Below are positions 53,417 through 61,691 of a stretch of DNA of 64,000 nt, piece after piece. Source of the stretch: Leptolyngbya sp. Cla-17 (GTDB lineage: Bacteria; Cyanobacteriota; Cyanobacteriia; Leptolyngbyales; Leptolyngbyaceae); the NCBI RefSeq assembly GCF_016807185.1, contig NZ_JAEVYN010000001.1:124001-188000 (forward strand), read 5' to 3'. The position numbers and the translations under genes were made by a program. The notes under the pieces are model-generated. The model saw only the letters and a list, made by a program, of their open reading frames with translations, did no database searches and had not been told where the DNA came from. Position 1 is the first letter of the stretch, and each line of letters starts with the position of its first letter.

Positions 53417-55702
53417 TCACAGCTTTCTCATGACCTCTGGCAAAAGATTAGCTGGAATTTTGGAAAGTGCTAGGGTTTGTCCTTGAATGCCAAATTCACT
53501 GTGAAAAGCACGGGTAGTGTGGGTGATGTAGTCTAAGGTTGCCTGATAAAAATCGGAGAGGGGTTCCCAGCCTTGGAGCGCTTGCAAATGTTGATTTAGA
53601 GCAGACTCAAGCAAGGTTTGGCGCTGAGTAGCGGTTAAGCTACTGTGTAGATCGATCGCTAGTTGGTAATAGGACAAGCCTAAGTTGTTATAAGTAGCAA
53701 ACACATCAAAGGTAAGGGCCGGCAAATATTCAGTTTGGGCTGAGAGCGCCTCTACAGCAGAGATCGCGGCTTCATATGCATTGATAGCCTGTTGTAACTG
53801 CTGTCCGCGATCGTGATGGGCGGTTGTTTTCAGATTTGCCAGATTCCAGTAAGCGGTGCCCAAGTTGTTTTGGGTTGCTGCAAAAGACGCGGGGACAGCT
53901 TCCAACGTGCGGTAGTGGAGGGCAGTGTGATAAGCGGCGATCGCCAATTGCAATAGCCTAGCTGGAGACACCGTGGAATGAGCAAGCTTTGGATTGGGGT
54001 TGGATTTAAGATGCTGTGCCAAATTCCAGTAGGCAGTGCCCAGATTATTTTGAATCATGGCATAGTGCATTGGCTCACAATTTGGGGTGTAGTGCTGTAG
54101 AGCAGCATGATAGGCCGCGATCGCCTGATTTAGACGGGCAATAGGCTGTTGATGCTGAGCTAAATTCCAACAAGCAGTGCCCAAGTTGTTTTGAGTCGCG
54201 GCATCGCGAGCAGTATCCGCTTGCGAATCGCGATAGCGCAAGGCCAATTCATAGGCTTCAACCGATTTTAGTAAATTGTTTGCAGGATCTTGGTAGTGAG
54301 CCAAATCTCCGTATGCCGATCCCAAATTGTTTTGAATCATGGCATACGTAACCGGATCAGCTTGAGGCGTAATTTTGTGGAGTGCGGAGGTGTAGGTTTG
54401 AATTGCTTTTTGCAAGCTGACAGGCTGTTGATCGGCTGTAACTGGACTATGAGACTGCATCCAATATAAATTGCCTAGATCGTTTGCCCCATCGATCCAT
54501 TGAGGTGGGTTATCTTGCAGCCATTCCAAAGTTGTTTCATGAACCGCGATCGCAATATCTAAAGTTTCAGGAGATGGATTGCCCTGCTCAAGTCGATCGC
54601 GGTAGAGCCTACTCAGGTTGAGGTATGCTGCCGCGATCGTTTTTCGGGCAGCTTGATGTTCCAACAACTGCTCGATTTTCTGCAAGTTTCTCAGCGCTGT
54701 TTGATGTTCTGCCAGGGTCGGTTCTTGGGCAATCGCCGCCATAATCCGCTTAGTTAAGTGGGATGTGGAGTGCAGCAAGGGAAGATGTTTTGAGCTTTGT
54801 AAGTTCTCCGGACTATCTTTGCCAACGCGTGGGGGCTTCGTGGGAGATATTGTGAGTTTTGAGTTTTCCCCTTTTTCCTCTCCCCGTCTGTTCATCGCCT
54901 CGCCTGCCCTGCTGCGCTGCCGCTCTTCCACATCTAAATGTGCTAAATCGTAGGTCAGCCTGTCCCAAATGGATTCTTCTTCTGGGGCAGCCTCTGTGAA
55001 GGGTTCAGTTAAAACCTCAGGATACCGAACGGGAATGACGGGGGCTAAATTAGAGGATCTAGAGGGCTGGGACTGACCCGTATGGCTAGCTGAAAGCTTT
55101 TGAAATGGGGCGATCGCGGAATCTGTATTACGATCGCGATCGCTGTTTAATCGGGCTTGACTAATGCTGCGGAGCGGCGTGGGATCACCCTCAAACTCAA
55201 ATAATGCGGTGTGCCAATCCCAGAAGGCTGGAGCCGATTGTTGTAGCGATCGTAGCCAAGGACGTGGCAACCACAACACAATAGTGCCGTTGATTCCGGG
55301 CAAATAGTATTCAATCGCTTGCAGATGAGTCAAAAATCGTTTTTGCACGGGGGCAGGCTGGCGAGTGAGATGCTCTACCCCAAGAATTTGAAAACCTAAA
55401 GCATGGCTAGTAAGCTCGTTACCATGCTGCGACAGCCACTGAGAGACTTGAGCCATTGGGTTAGGATCGCTCAGATTTAAATTTAAACTCACGAAGCGTG
55501 GAGAGCTAAGAGCCGTTTGCAACTGGGCAACGAGATAACTGCGTAGCTCTAGATCATCACAGACTGCCAAAAAGATTTGACGGCGCAAATTTAGTTGCAG
55601 CGACGTTTTCAGCCGTGAATACAGCTTCTGGTTTGCCCCAGAAATAGAATAAGCGGCAGCGTTCATTACAATGGCGGGCGTAGGGCAGTCGGCAAATTGC
55701 AT
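53417..55702 (-). CDS. Large TPR protein with N-terminal ATPase-like domain
   Basis: 761 residues (start could also be the ATG at 55666). The N-terminal 170 residues resemble a degenerate STAND/AAA-type domain (RRQIFLAVCDDLELRSYLVA; GTIVLWLPRPWLRSLQQSAP) but lack a clear Walker A. A low-complexity charged stretch at about 261-311 follows. Then come at least seven tetratricopeptide repeats (ATQNNLGTACWNLAQHQQ, AMIQNNLGTAYWNLAQHL, ATQNNLGTAYWNLANLKT and others). It should act as a protein-interaction scaffold. I do not know the partner. Confidence 0.8.
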   Translation of the reverse strand: MQFADCPTPAIVMNAAAYSISGANQKLYSRLKTSLQLNLRRQIFLAVCDDLELRSYLVAQLQTALSSPRFVSLNLNLSDPNPMAQVSQWLSQHGNELTSHALGFQILGVEHLTRQPAPVQKRFLTHLQAIEYYLPGINGTIVLWLPRPWLRSLQQSAPAFWDWHTALFEFEGDPTPLRSISQARLNSDRDRNTDSAIAPFQKLSASHTGQSQPSRSSNLAPVIPVRYPEVLTEPFTEAAPEEESIWDRLTYDLAHLDVEERQRSRAGEAMNRRGEEKGENSKLTISPTKPPRVGKDSPENLQSSKHLPLLHSTSHLTKRIMAAIAQEPTLAEHQTALRNLQKIEQLLEHQAARKTIAAAYLNLSRLYRDRLEQGNPSPETLDIAIAVHETTLEWLQDNPPQWIDGANDLGNLYWMQSHSPVTADQQPVSLQKAIQTYTSALHKITPQADPVTYAMIQNNLGSAYGDLAHYQDPANNLLKSVEAYELALRYRDSQADTARDAATQNNLGTACWNLAQHQQPIARLNQAIAAYHAALQHYTPNCEPMHYAMIQNNLGTAYWNLAQHLKSNPNPKLAHSTVSPARLLQLAIAAYHTALHYRTLEAVPASFAATQNNLGTAYWNLANLKTTAHHDRGQQLQQAINAYEAAISAVEALSAQTEYLPALTFDVFATYNNLGLSYYQLAIDLHSSLTATQRQTLLESALNQHLQALQGWEPLSDFYQATLDYITHTTRAFHSEFGIQGQTLALSKIPANLLPEVMRKL

Positions 55703-55963
55703 GGTTTAAAAAATCAATGCCAGAGCCTCCGAATCAAAAGGCTCTGGCTGGCACCTAGTACATATCACCCTCTTTCAAAGCTTTTTTGCGTTCTCAGGAA
55801 AGTGAACAGGAAATCGTGGCGTTAGTTTAAAAAAGAGGGAAGAGTGAAAAATTGATACAACAGCATCTTGTAAAGATCGCTAGAATGAAGAACTGAGATT
55901 CAATCGAATTTTTGCTAGGCAAATTAATGACTTGAACTCACTTTCCTTTCAACGTCTTCACCC

Positions 55964-57340
55964 ATGCCATTACCTATTGTTGCCATTATTGGTCGCCCAA
56001 ATGTGGGCAAGTCTACTGTTGTCAATCGGTTGGCAGGGGTGCAAGAAGCGATCGTCTATGATGAACCCGGTGTAACCCGCGATCGCACTTACAAGCCTGC
56101 CTACTGGCGCGATCGCGAGTTCATGATAGTCGATACGGGTGGCTTGGTGTTTGACGACGAAACAGAATTTTTGCCTCTAATCCGCGAACAAGCGCTGACT
56201 GCGTTAGCCGAAGCGAGTGCAGCGATCCTCATCGTGGATGGTATGACTGGACCAACAGGCGGCGATCAGGAGATTGCTGAGTGGCTGCGTCAACAGCCTG
56301 TACCTGTGTTGCTGGCAGTCAACAAGTGCGAATCGGTTGATCAAGGCATCATACAAGCCATGGAGTTTTGGGAACTGGGCTTGGGTGAACCCTATCCCGT
56401 GTCTGGCATTCATGGTAACGGCACTGGGGAACTGCTGGATGAATTACTGAAGCATCTGCCTCCCCCAGAGGATATTGTTGAAAATGACGAAATTAAGGTG
56501 GCGATCGCCGGACGACCGAATGTTGGCAAATCGAGCTTGTTGAATGCGTTTGTTGGCGAAAATCGTGCCATTGTTAGCCCCATTTCAGGTACAACACGCG
56601 ACGCGATCGATACCTTGGTAGAGCGGGATGGTAAAACCTATCGCCTGATTGATACTGCTGGCATCCGCAAGAAAAAAAGTGTGGAATACGGTCCCGAATT
56701 TTTTGGTATCAACCGTGCATTTAAGGCGATCGCACGGGCAGATGTAGTTCTGTTTGTGCTGGATGCGATTGATGGCGTGACTGAGCAAGATCAAAAGTTA
56801 GCTGGGCGCATTGAGGAAGAGGGACGCGCCTGTGTGTTAATCATCAATAAATGGGATGCCATTGAGAAAGACAACGAAACTATCTATGAGTATGAACGCG
56901 ATATTCGCAATCGACTGCACTTTGTAGATTGGGCAGAGATGATTTTCATCAGCGCCAAAACCGGGCAAAGAGTCGAGAAAATTTTGGATCTTGTGAATGT
57001 TGGTGCTGAACAGCATCGTCGTCGGGTAACGACTTCCGTCATCAACGAAGTGCTGGAAGACGCTGTCAGTTGGCATACGCCTCCTACTACTCGCGGGGGT
57101 CGCCAGGGTAAAATCTACTATGGCACCCAGGTCAGCACTCAACCGCCGTCGATCGCATTGTTTGTCAATGATCCTGACCTGTTTGGCGATGGCTATCGTC
57201 GCTACATTGAGCGCCAGTTTCGCCAATCCTTAGGGTTCACAGGAACGCCGCTGCGGCTGTTTTGGCGGGGTAAAAAGCTACGCGATTTAGAGCGCACTGA
57301 ACGGACCGTTAACCGAGCAACACGAGTGAAGATAAAGTAG
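55964..57340 (+). CDS. der: GTPase Der (EngA), ribosome assembly
   Basis: 458 residues with two GTPase domains in tandem. The first P-loop is GRPNVGKST at residues 10-18, the second GRPNVGKSS near residue 185. Both have DTGG/DTAG-type switch II motifs (VDTGGLVF, IDTAGIRKKKSVEY), NKCE and NKWD specificity motifs, and a C-terminal KH-like domain ending in RTVNRATRVKIK. It is an essential factor for 50S ribosomal subunit assembly. The gene is followed two bases later by the EcfT-like gene. Confidence 0.97.
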   Translation: MPLPIVAIIGRPNVGKSTVVNRLAGVQEAIVYDEPGVTRDRTYKPAYWRDREFMIVDTGGLVFDDETEFLPLIREQALTALAEASAAILIVDGMTGPTGGDQEIAEWLRQQPVPVLLAVNKCESVDQGIIQAMEFWELGLGEPYPVSGIHGNGTGELLDELLKHLPPPEDIVENDEIKVAIAGRPNVGKSSLLNAFVGENRAIVSPISGTTRDAIDTLVERDGKTYRLIDTAGIRKKKSVEYGPEFFGINRAFKAIARADVVLFVLDAIDGVTEQDQKLAGRIEEEGRACVLIINKWDAIEKDNETIYEYERDIRNRLHFVDWAEMIFISAKTGQRVEKILDLVNVGAEQHRRRVTTSVINEVLEDAVSWHTPPTTRGGRQGKIYYGTQVSTQPPSIALFVNDPDLFGDGYRRYIERQFRQSLGFTGTPLRLFWRGKKLRDLERTERTVNRATRVKIK

Positions 57341-57342
57341 TC

Positions 57343-58323
57343 ATGGATTTGCTGCGATCGCTCCCACTGGGGCTTTTTTTGGAACAACCCATTACCTGGT
57401 TGCATCGCCTAGATCCTCGGATCAAGCTGGCATGGCTGTTATCCTTCCTACTGGCTCCTATATTAGCAACTCCTTTTTGGCGAATTTTGTTGGTGGGGTT
57501 GCTGCTACTACTCACCCTTTCTGCTAGAATCCCGCTGCGAGTTTGGCGACAACAGCTTGGCTGGCTTACCTTTCTCTGTGTTCTTATTTTTGCGCTCACA
57601 ACGGTGCTTCCGGACGGTTTAAATGCCAGTCACCAGCCCCGTCAGCCTGTAAATGGACTCGTGGTTGCTCAACAAACAACGCCATCAGCAGAATCCCAGC
57701 TCTGGAATCCGCTGACGTGGACGAAATTCCTAGATTCTTCCGCAAAGCAGCCTTCAACAGCAGATTTACCGCAGCCTACCGATTATCGCTATGTGCTACT
57801 GAAGTTTGGTTCTTTGACAGTCACTCGTCGATCGCTGGATCTTGCCATTCGAGTCAGCACTTTACTATTTACTCTGCTTTACAGTACAAATCTGTTTTTG
57901 CTGACGACAGCACCAGAAGCAGTGACTGCCGCAATCGAAAACTGGATGAGTCCATTGCGCCGCTTTAAGGTGCCAGTCACAGAAATTGCTCTGACGTTAA
58001 CGCTGTCTCTGCGATTTATTCCACTGGTGTTAGAAGAATTTCAGAATTTAGTGCGATCGGTCAGCACCCGTGCCATTAATTGGAAAAAGCTAGGGCTTCG
58101 CCGCACGGTTCAGATTTGGTTGCTCGTGGCAGAGCGATTGCTAGACAATCTGTTGCTCAGAGCTGCGCAAATCGCCAGCGCGATGACTGTACGTGGCTTT
58201 ACTACCCCAAATCAGCATCAGGTGCCGTGGCATCAATTTCGACTGAGAGTTCTAGATTGGTTGGCGATCGCGGCTATTATTCTATTTTGGGGATTTCGCA
58301 TCTTCTGGAGTAGCAGTCTTTAA
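57343..58323 (+). CDS. Energy-coupling factor transporter transmembrane protein (EcfT/CbiQ family)
   Basis: 326 residues with about six hydrophobic segments. The family text includes WLHRLDPRIKLAWLLSFLLA near the N-terminus and, in the cytoplasmic loop, ALTLTLSLRFIPLVLEEFQN and RSVSTRAINWKKLG; the loop has the coupling-helix sequence. This is the transmembrane T-component of an ECF uptake transporter for a vitamin or metal. The matching S-component and ATPases are not here, so it may serve shared modules. It follows der immediately (two bases), probably on one transcript. Confidence 0.82.
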   Translation: MDLLRSLPLGLFLEQPITWLHRLDPRIKLAWLLSFLLAPILATPFWRILLVGLLLLLTLSARIPLRVWRQQLGWLTFLCVLIFALTTVLPDGLNASHQPRQPVNGLVVAQQTTPSAESQLWNPLTWTKFLDSSAKQPSTADLPQPTDYRYVLLKFGSLTVTRRSLDLAIRVSTLLFTLLYSTNLFLLTTAPEAVTAAIENWMSPLRRFKVPVTEIALTLTLSLRFIPLVLEEFQNLVRSVSTRAINWKKLGLRRTVQIWLLVAERLLDNLLLRAAQIASAMTVRGFTTPNQHQVPWHQFRLRVLDWLAIAAIILFWGFRIFWSSSL

Positions 58324-58443
58324 TCGATTGCTTCATATTTTTGATTTCAGCGTTTGTCCATTACCGATCGAGAAAATGGTGTTATCGATAGGCGTAGACT
58401 AAAACCATGTACTATCGAGAGCGTTTATCCGAAGCAAGTTTCA

Positions 58444-58713
58444 ATGAGCGACGAAAATTACTTAAATCATCCAAATTTTGGCTTGCTTTTTAGAATGTGC
58501 CTGGTTGATGCTAACCGAGAGTTATTCACAACCCTTTATGCCCAAAGGTTATTTTTCCTCGTGTCAATCGGTGACGATGGATTAGAGTTTGAGCCTGTTG
58601 GTCGTGCTGACGCTCGACTGGCGGTTGAAAATCGCATTCGCCAATTGCGCCGTTTAGGATCGCCACCCGAACACACCGAACTCCTCAAGCTCTACAAGCA
58701 AACCTTTCAATGA
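58444..58713 (+). CDS. pipX: PII-interacting protein X
   Basis: 89 residues from the ATG at 58444, the known family length; a longer frame from 58354 adds non-family residues. PipX coactivates the nitrogen regulator NtcA and is titrated by PII (GlnB) according to 2-oxoglutarate and ADP. Family text: ENYLNHPNFGLLFRMCLVDA, LFTTLYAQRLFFLVSIGDDG, and VENRIRQLRRLGSP. It overlaps pipY by four bases (ATGA), which fits a translationally coupled pipXY operon. Confidence 0.95.
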   Translation: MSDENYLNHPNFGLLFRMCLVDANRELFTTLYAQRLFFLVSIGDDGLEFEPVGRADARLAVENRIRQLRRLGSPPEHTELLKLYKQTFQ

Positions 58714-59393
58714 CCGTTCACTGGGCCGGTACAATTTCCGAACGCATTGCTCAGATCAAATCGTCTTTGCCTGATTCAGTTCGCTTAATCGCAGTCACCA
58801 AACAGGTGCCTATAGAAGCAATGCGAGAGGCTTATGCCGCAGGAATTCGAGATTTTGGGGAAAGCAAAGTTCAAGAAGCTGAAATTAAACAAAGAGAATT
58901 AGCTGATTTGCCCGATGTAGTTTGGCATTTGATTGGGCATTTGCAAACGAACAAAGCTCAAAAAGCATTGCAATGTTTTCAATGGATTCATTCTGTTGAT
59001 AGCCTGAAACTTGCGCTCAGGCTTGATCGCCTAGCAGCATCACTCACTCTAGAACCTCAAATTTGCTTGCAGGTGAAGTTGCTGCCAGATCCCGACAAAT
59101 ATGGCTGGACAGCAGCAGAATTGTTGGCTGACCTAGCTGAACTCAATCAGTGTCAGTACCTGCAAATCAAAGGATTAATGACTATTCCTCCAACGGGCTT
59201 GAGTGAAGTAGAGGTGCTTGAACTATTTGAACAAAATCGTCAGCTTGCCAATAAAATTCAAGCGCAAAACTGGCAGCGAATTCAAATGCAAGACCTCTCA
59301 ATGGGAATGTCAGGAGATTTTCCGCTAGCAATCCAAGCTGGCACAACAATGATTCGTTTAGGTCGGGTTTTGTTTGGCGATCGCCAAGCCTAA
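58710..59393 (+). CDS. pipY: YggS family pyridoxal phosphate homeostasis protein
   Basis: 227 residues, fold-type III PLP-binding protein. The lysine that binds PLP is in LIAVTKQVPIEAMREAYAAG. Other family motifs: DFGESKVQEAEIK, VWHLIGHLQTNKAQKAL, HSVDSLKLALRLDRL, LKGLMTIPP-type text (IKGLMTIPPTG), and LSMGMSGDFPLAIQAGTTMI. It balances cellular PLP and amino-acid pools rather than being an enzyme. In cyanobacteria it is functionally tied to PipX, hence the name PipY. It starts within the pipX stop codon. Confidence 0.95.
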   Translation: MTVHWAGTISERIAQIKSSLPDSVRLIAVTKQVPIEAMREAYAAGIRDFGESKVQEAEIKQRELADLPDVVWHLIGHLQTNKAQKALQCFQWIHSVDSLKLALRLDRLAASLTLEPQICLQVKLLPDPDKYGWTAAELLADLAELNQCQYLQIKGLMTIPPTGLSEVEVLELFEQNRQLANKIQAQNWQRIQMQDLSMGMSGDFPLAIQAGTTMIRLGRVLFGDRQA

Positions 59394-59826
59394 GGCTTGC
59401 TCAGTGTATAGAGCTTTACAAAATAGCATCTACTGCTCAAGATCCTTAAAAATACTTGACATAAGTACTTTCTAAGTTTTGAATACTGTTGAGTAGCAAA
59501 GTCGTCAAACAAAGCAAAATCAGCCTTCTTAAGACTTTCTTCTGCCATTTTTAACAAAACATCAGAAAAGTCTTAATAAAAGATTCACTTTGACCAAGTA
59601 GGAGTATACTAATCTCTCAATTCAGCGAAAACGGGTAGGGGCAGTGAGTTGATTGACCTACCGCTTCAGCCAGTGTCATTATCTAAAAGTTTTTGATTGG
59701 CACGTCAGCTAAAAGGCAGTTTTTATTGTGATGTAACAGGTTAAAACTGCTAGCTACAAGCGTGTACAGATGGACATTGGAAGACGTGTGTGTGCATAGA
59801 TAACTGATCGTGATGGAGCGCAAACA
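59394..59826. promoter_or_regulatory. sepF upstream region
   Basis: 433 bases with no gene. A TTGACA hexamer at 59456-59461 is followed 17 bases later by TTGAAT, a possible but weak sigma-70-type promoter. The rest is AT-rich and holds no hairpin that I can defend. Confidence 0.35.
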
Positions 59827-60435
59827 GTGAGTAACAATATTTTCGGTAAGCTACGGGATTTTGTTGGTTTTAACGAACCAGTGGAATATGAGTATGAGTA
59901 TGACGAGATGGATGGGGAAGACTATCAAGGTATTTATCAACAAGATCAAGCTCAACAACCGCCTGTTGACGAGTCTCGTGCTCGTCGGAGCCGTTATCGG
60001 GATCGTCCTATGATGACTGAATCAACCAATGTGGGAACACAAACCATGACTGCAGCCTCAATGAGTAACGTGATTGGTATGCCTGGAGCCGTCAACGGAA
60101 TTTCTGAAGTTGTGGTGATGGAGCCTCGTTCTTTTGAAGAAATGCCTCAAGTGATTCAGGCATTGCGGGAGCGCAAATCTGTCGTATTAAATCTGACCAT
60201 CATGGACCCTGACCAAGCCCAGCGTGCGGTTGACTTTGTAGCAGGTGGAACCTACGCGATCGATGGTCATCAAGAGCGGATTGGCGAAAGCATTTTCTTG
60301 TTTACGCCTAGCTGTGTTCAAGTCAGTACACAAAATAACGTTGTTCACGAAGTGCCGCAGCCTCAGGTGCGTGTTCCCCGTGCAACCAACCCTGCTGCAA
60401 CGTGGGGTAGTGAGCAAGTCCGTATGGCTCAGTAA
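59827..60435 (+). CDS. sepF: Cell division protein SepF
   Basis: 202 residues with a GTG start (GTGAGTAAC). SepF links FtsZ filaments to the membrane at the division septum. The N-terminal amphipathic helix NIFGKLRDFVGF would anchor it to the membrane. A flexible acidic linker (EYEYEYDEMDGED) and Gln-rich stretch follow. The SepF/DUF552 core is at about 95-180: VMEPRSFEEMPQVIQALRER, SVVLNLTIMDPDQAQRAVDF, and GTYAIDGHQERIGESIFLFT. It lies between pipY and proC, as commonly seen in cyanobacteria. Confidence 0.95.
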   Translation: MSNNIFGKLRDFVGFNEPVEYEYEYDEMDGEDYQGIYQQDQAQQPPVDESRARRSRYRDRPMMTESTNVGTQTMTAASMSNVIGMPGAVNGISEVVVMEPRSFEEMPQVIQALRERKSVVLNLTIMDPDQAQRAVDFVAGGTYAIDGHQERIGESIFLFTPSCVQVSTQNNVVHEVPQPQVRVPRATNPAATWGSEQVRMAQ

Positions 60436-60556
60436 TATTAAGCTGTTAAAAATTGGTTATTAATCGTTAGCGTCTGCTGATTGCTGTTTAGCGATTGATG
60501 ATTATTTTTCGCCCTTCTATGGTTTAAGGGAGCGACCAAACAGCTTAGGAGATGAG

Positions 60557-61360
60557 ATGTCGATTCAACTTGGCATGATTGGTGGCGGGATGATGGGAGA
60601 AGCGCTCATCTCCCGCCTTATCGTTCAGGAAATTTATACACCTGAGCGTATTTTAGTGAGCGACCCTCAGGCAGAACGCCGGAAGTTTTTGAGCGATCGC
60701 TACAAGGTTCAAACAACCGCTCAAAATTTAGAAGCTGCTCAAACAGACGTACTCTTGTTAGCAGTTAAACCACAGATGTTCGATCAAGTTGTGGCGGAAC
60801 TTGCTGGGGATGGAGTCACATCGGTGGCACTCATCTTATCTATTCTTGCAGGCACCCCCCTAGAAAAGCTAGAGCGTGCTTTTCCTGACAAAGCGGTAAT
60901 TAGAGCTATGCCTAACACTCCTGCTACCGTTGGCGCAGGAATTACTGCGATCTCGCCGGGTCTACTTGCTCAGTCCCATCACTTGGAACAAGCAACGCGC
61001 ATTTTTGGTGCCGTTGGGGAGGTGGTGGAAGTGGCAGAGTCTTATATGGATGCGATAACGGGCTTATCCGGCTCTGGCCCTGGCTATGTTGCATTGATTA
61101 TAGAAGCTTTGGCTGATGGCGGTGTGGCAGCAGGATTGCCTAGAGTGATTGCCACGAAACTTGCTATTCAAACGGTCAAAGGCTCCGCTCAATTGCTGCA
61201 AGACACTGGCATGCACCCGGCTCAACTGAAAGATCAGGTGACAAGCCCTGGTGGCACCACGATCGCTGGTGTTGCTCATTTAGAGCGTGCGGGTGTTCGC
61301 TCTGCTTTGATTGAGGCCGTTCGCTCTGCCTATCTGCGATCGCAAGAACTAGGACAATAA
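60557..61360 (+). CDS. proC: Pyrroline-5-carboxylate reductase
   Basis: 267 residues. The last step of proline synthesis: NAD(P)H-dependent reduction of pyrroline-5-carboxylate. The dinucleotide-binding start is IQLGMIGGGMMGEALISRLI. Other signatures: LLAVKPQMFDQVV, VIRAMPNTPATVGAGITAIS, GLSGSGPGYVALIIEALADG and the C-terminal VTSPGGTTIAGVAHLERAG. A family-wide conserved Ser/Thr pocket is intact. The start ATG at 60557 has TAGGAGATG upstream, containing a good ribosome-binding site. It follows sepF by 121 bases. Confidence 0.96.
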   Translation: MSIQLGMIGGGMMGEALISRLIVQEIYTPERILVSDPQAERRKFLSDRYKVQTTAQNLEAAQTDVLLLAVKPQMFDQVVAELAGDGVTSVALILSILAGTPLEKLERAFPDKAVIRAMPNTPATVGAGITAISPGLLAQSHHLEQATRIFGAVGEVVEVAESYMDAITGLSGSGPGYVALIIEALADGGVAAGLPRVIATKLAIQTVKGSAQLLQDTGMHPAQLKDQVTSPGGTTIAGVAHLERAGVRSALIEAVRSAYLRSQELGQ

Positions 61361-61636
61361 TTAAATCTTTCTCCGTCAACACCAGTGGTGCTAACCAAAT
61401 TGAGAGTGGAAAGTAAGACCTACTTGTGCCTCAATCTCACAGTGGTTTTACTGCATCACGTAATATATAGCCATACTGGTTGGAATGGGGCGTAGGGATG
61501 AGCCTCGTTGCTAGGGGCAACAGCCACATTTCTCTTTGATCTCAATATTCTAAGCTTTGTGGCGACAGGCACAGCACCTACTGAAGAATTAAGATGGCGG
61601 TCCATAGTCTAAAAATCTAAAACTTTGTAGCTCAAC
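61361..61636. other. Intergenic region between proC and adhesin, nothing else seen
   Basis: About 275 bases, AT-moderate, no open reading frame with family-like text. A hairpin follows at 61637-61685. Confidence 0.4.
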
Positions 61637-61685
61637 TTTTGAAAGCGACAAGGATCTATTGACTAGATCCCTGTCGCTTTCAAAA
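61637..61685. terminator. Long hairpin between proC and the adhesin gene
   Basis: The left arm at 61637-61657 and right arm at 61665-61685 form a 21-base stem with one mismatch (A/C at the sixth inner pair) and a 7-base loop. It starts six bases past the adhesin stop on the minus strand. There is no T-run after either arm, so it is not a textbook intrinsic terminator and may instead protect or process the mRNA 3' ends of both converging genes. Confidence 0.45.
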
Positions 61686-61691
61686 AGGACT

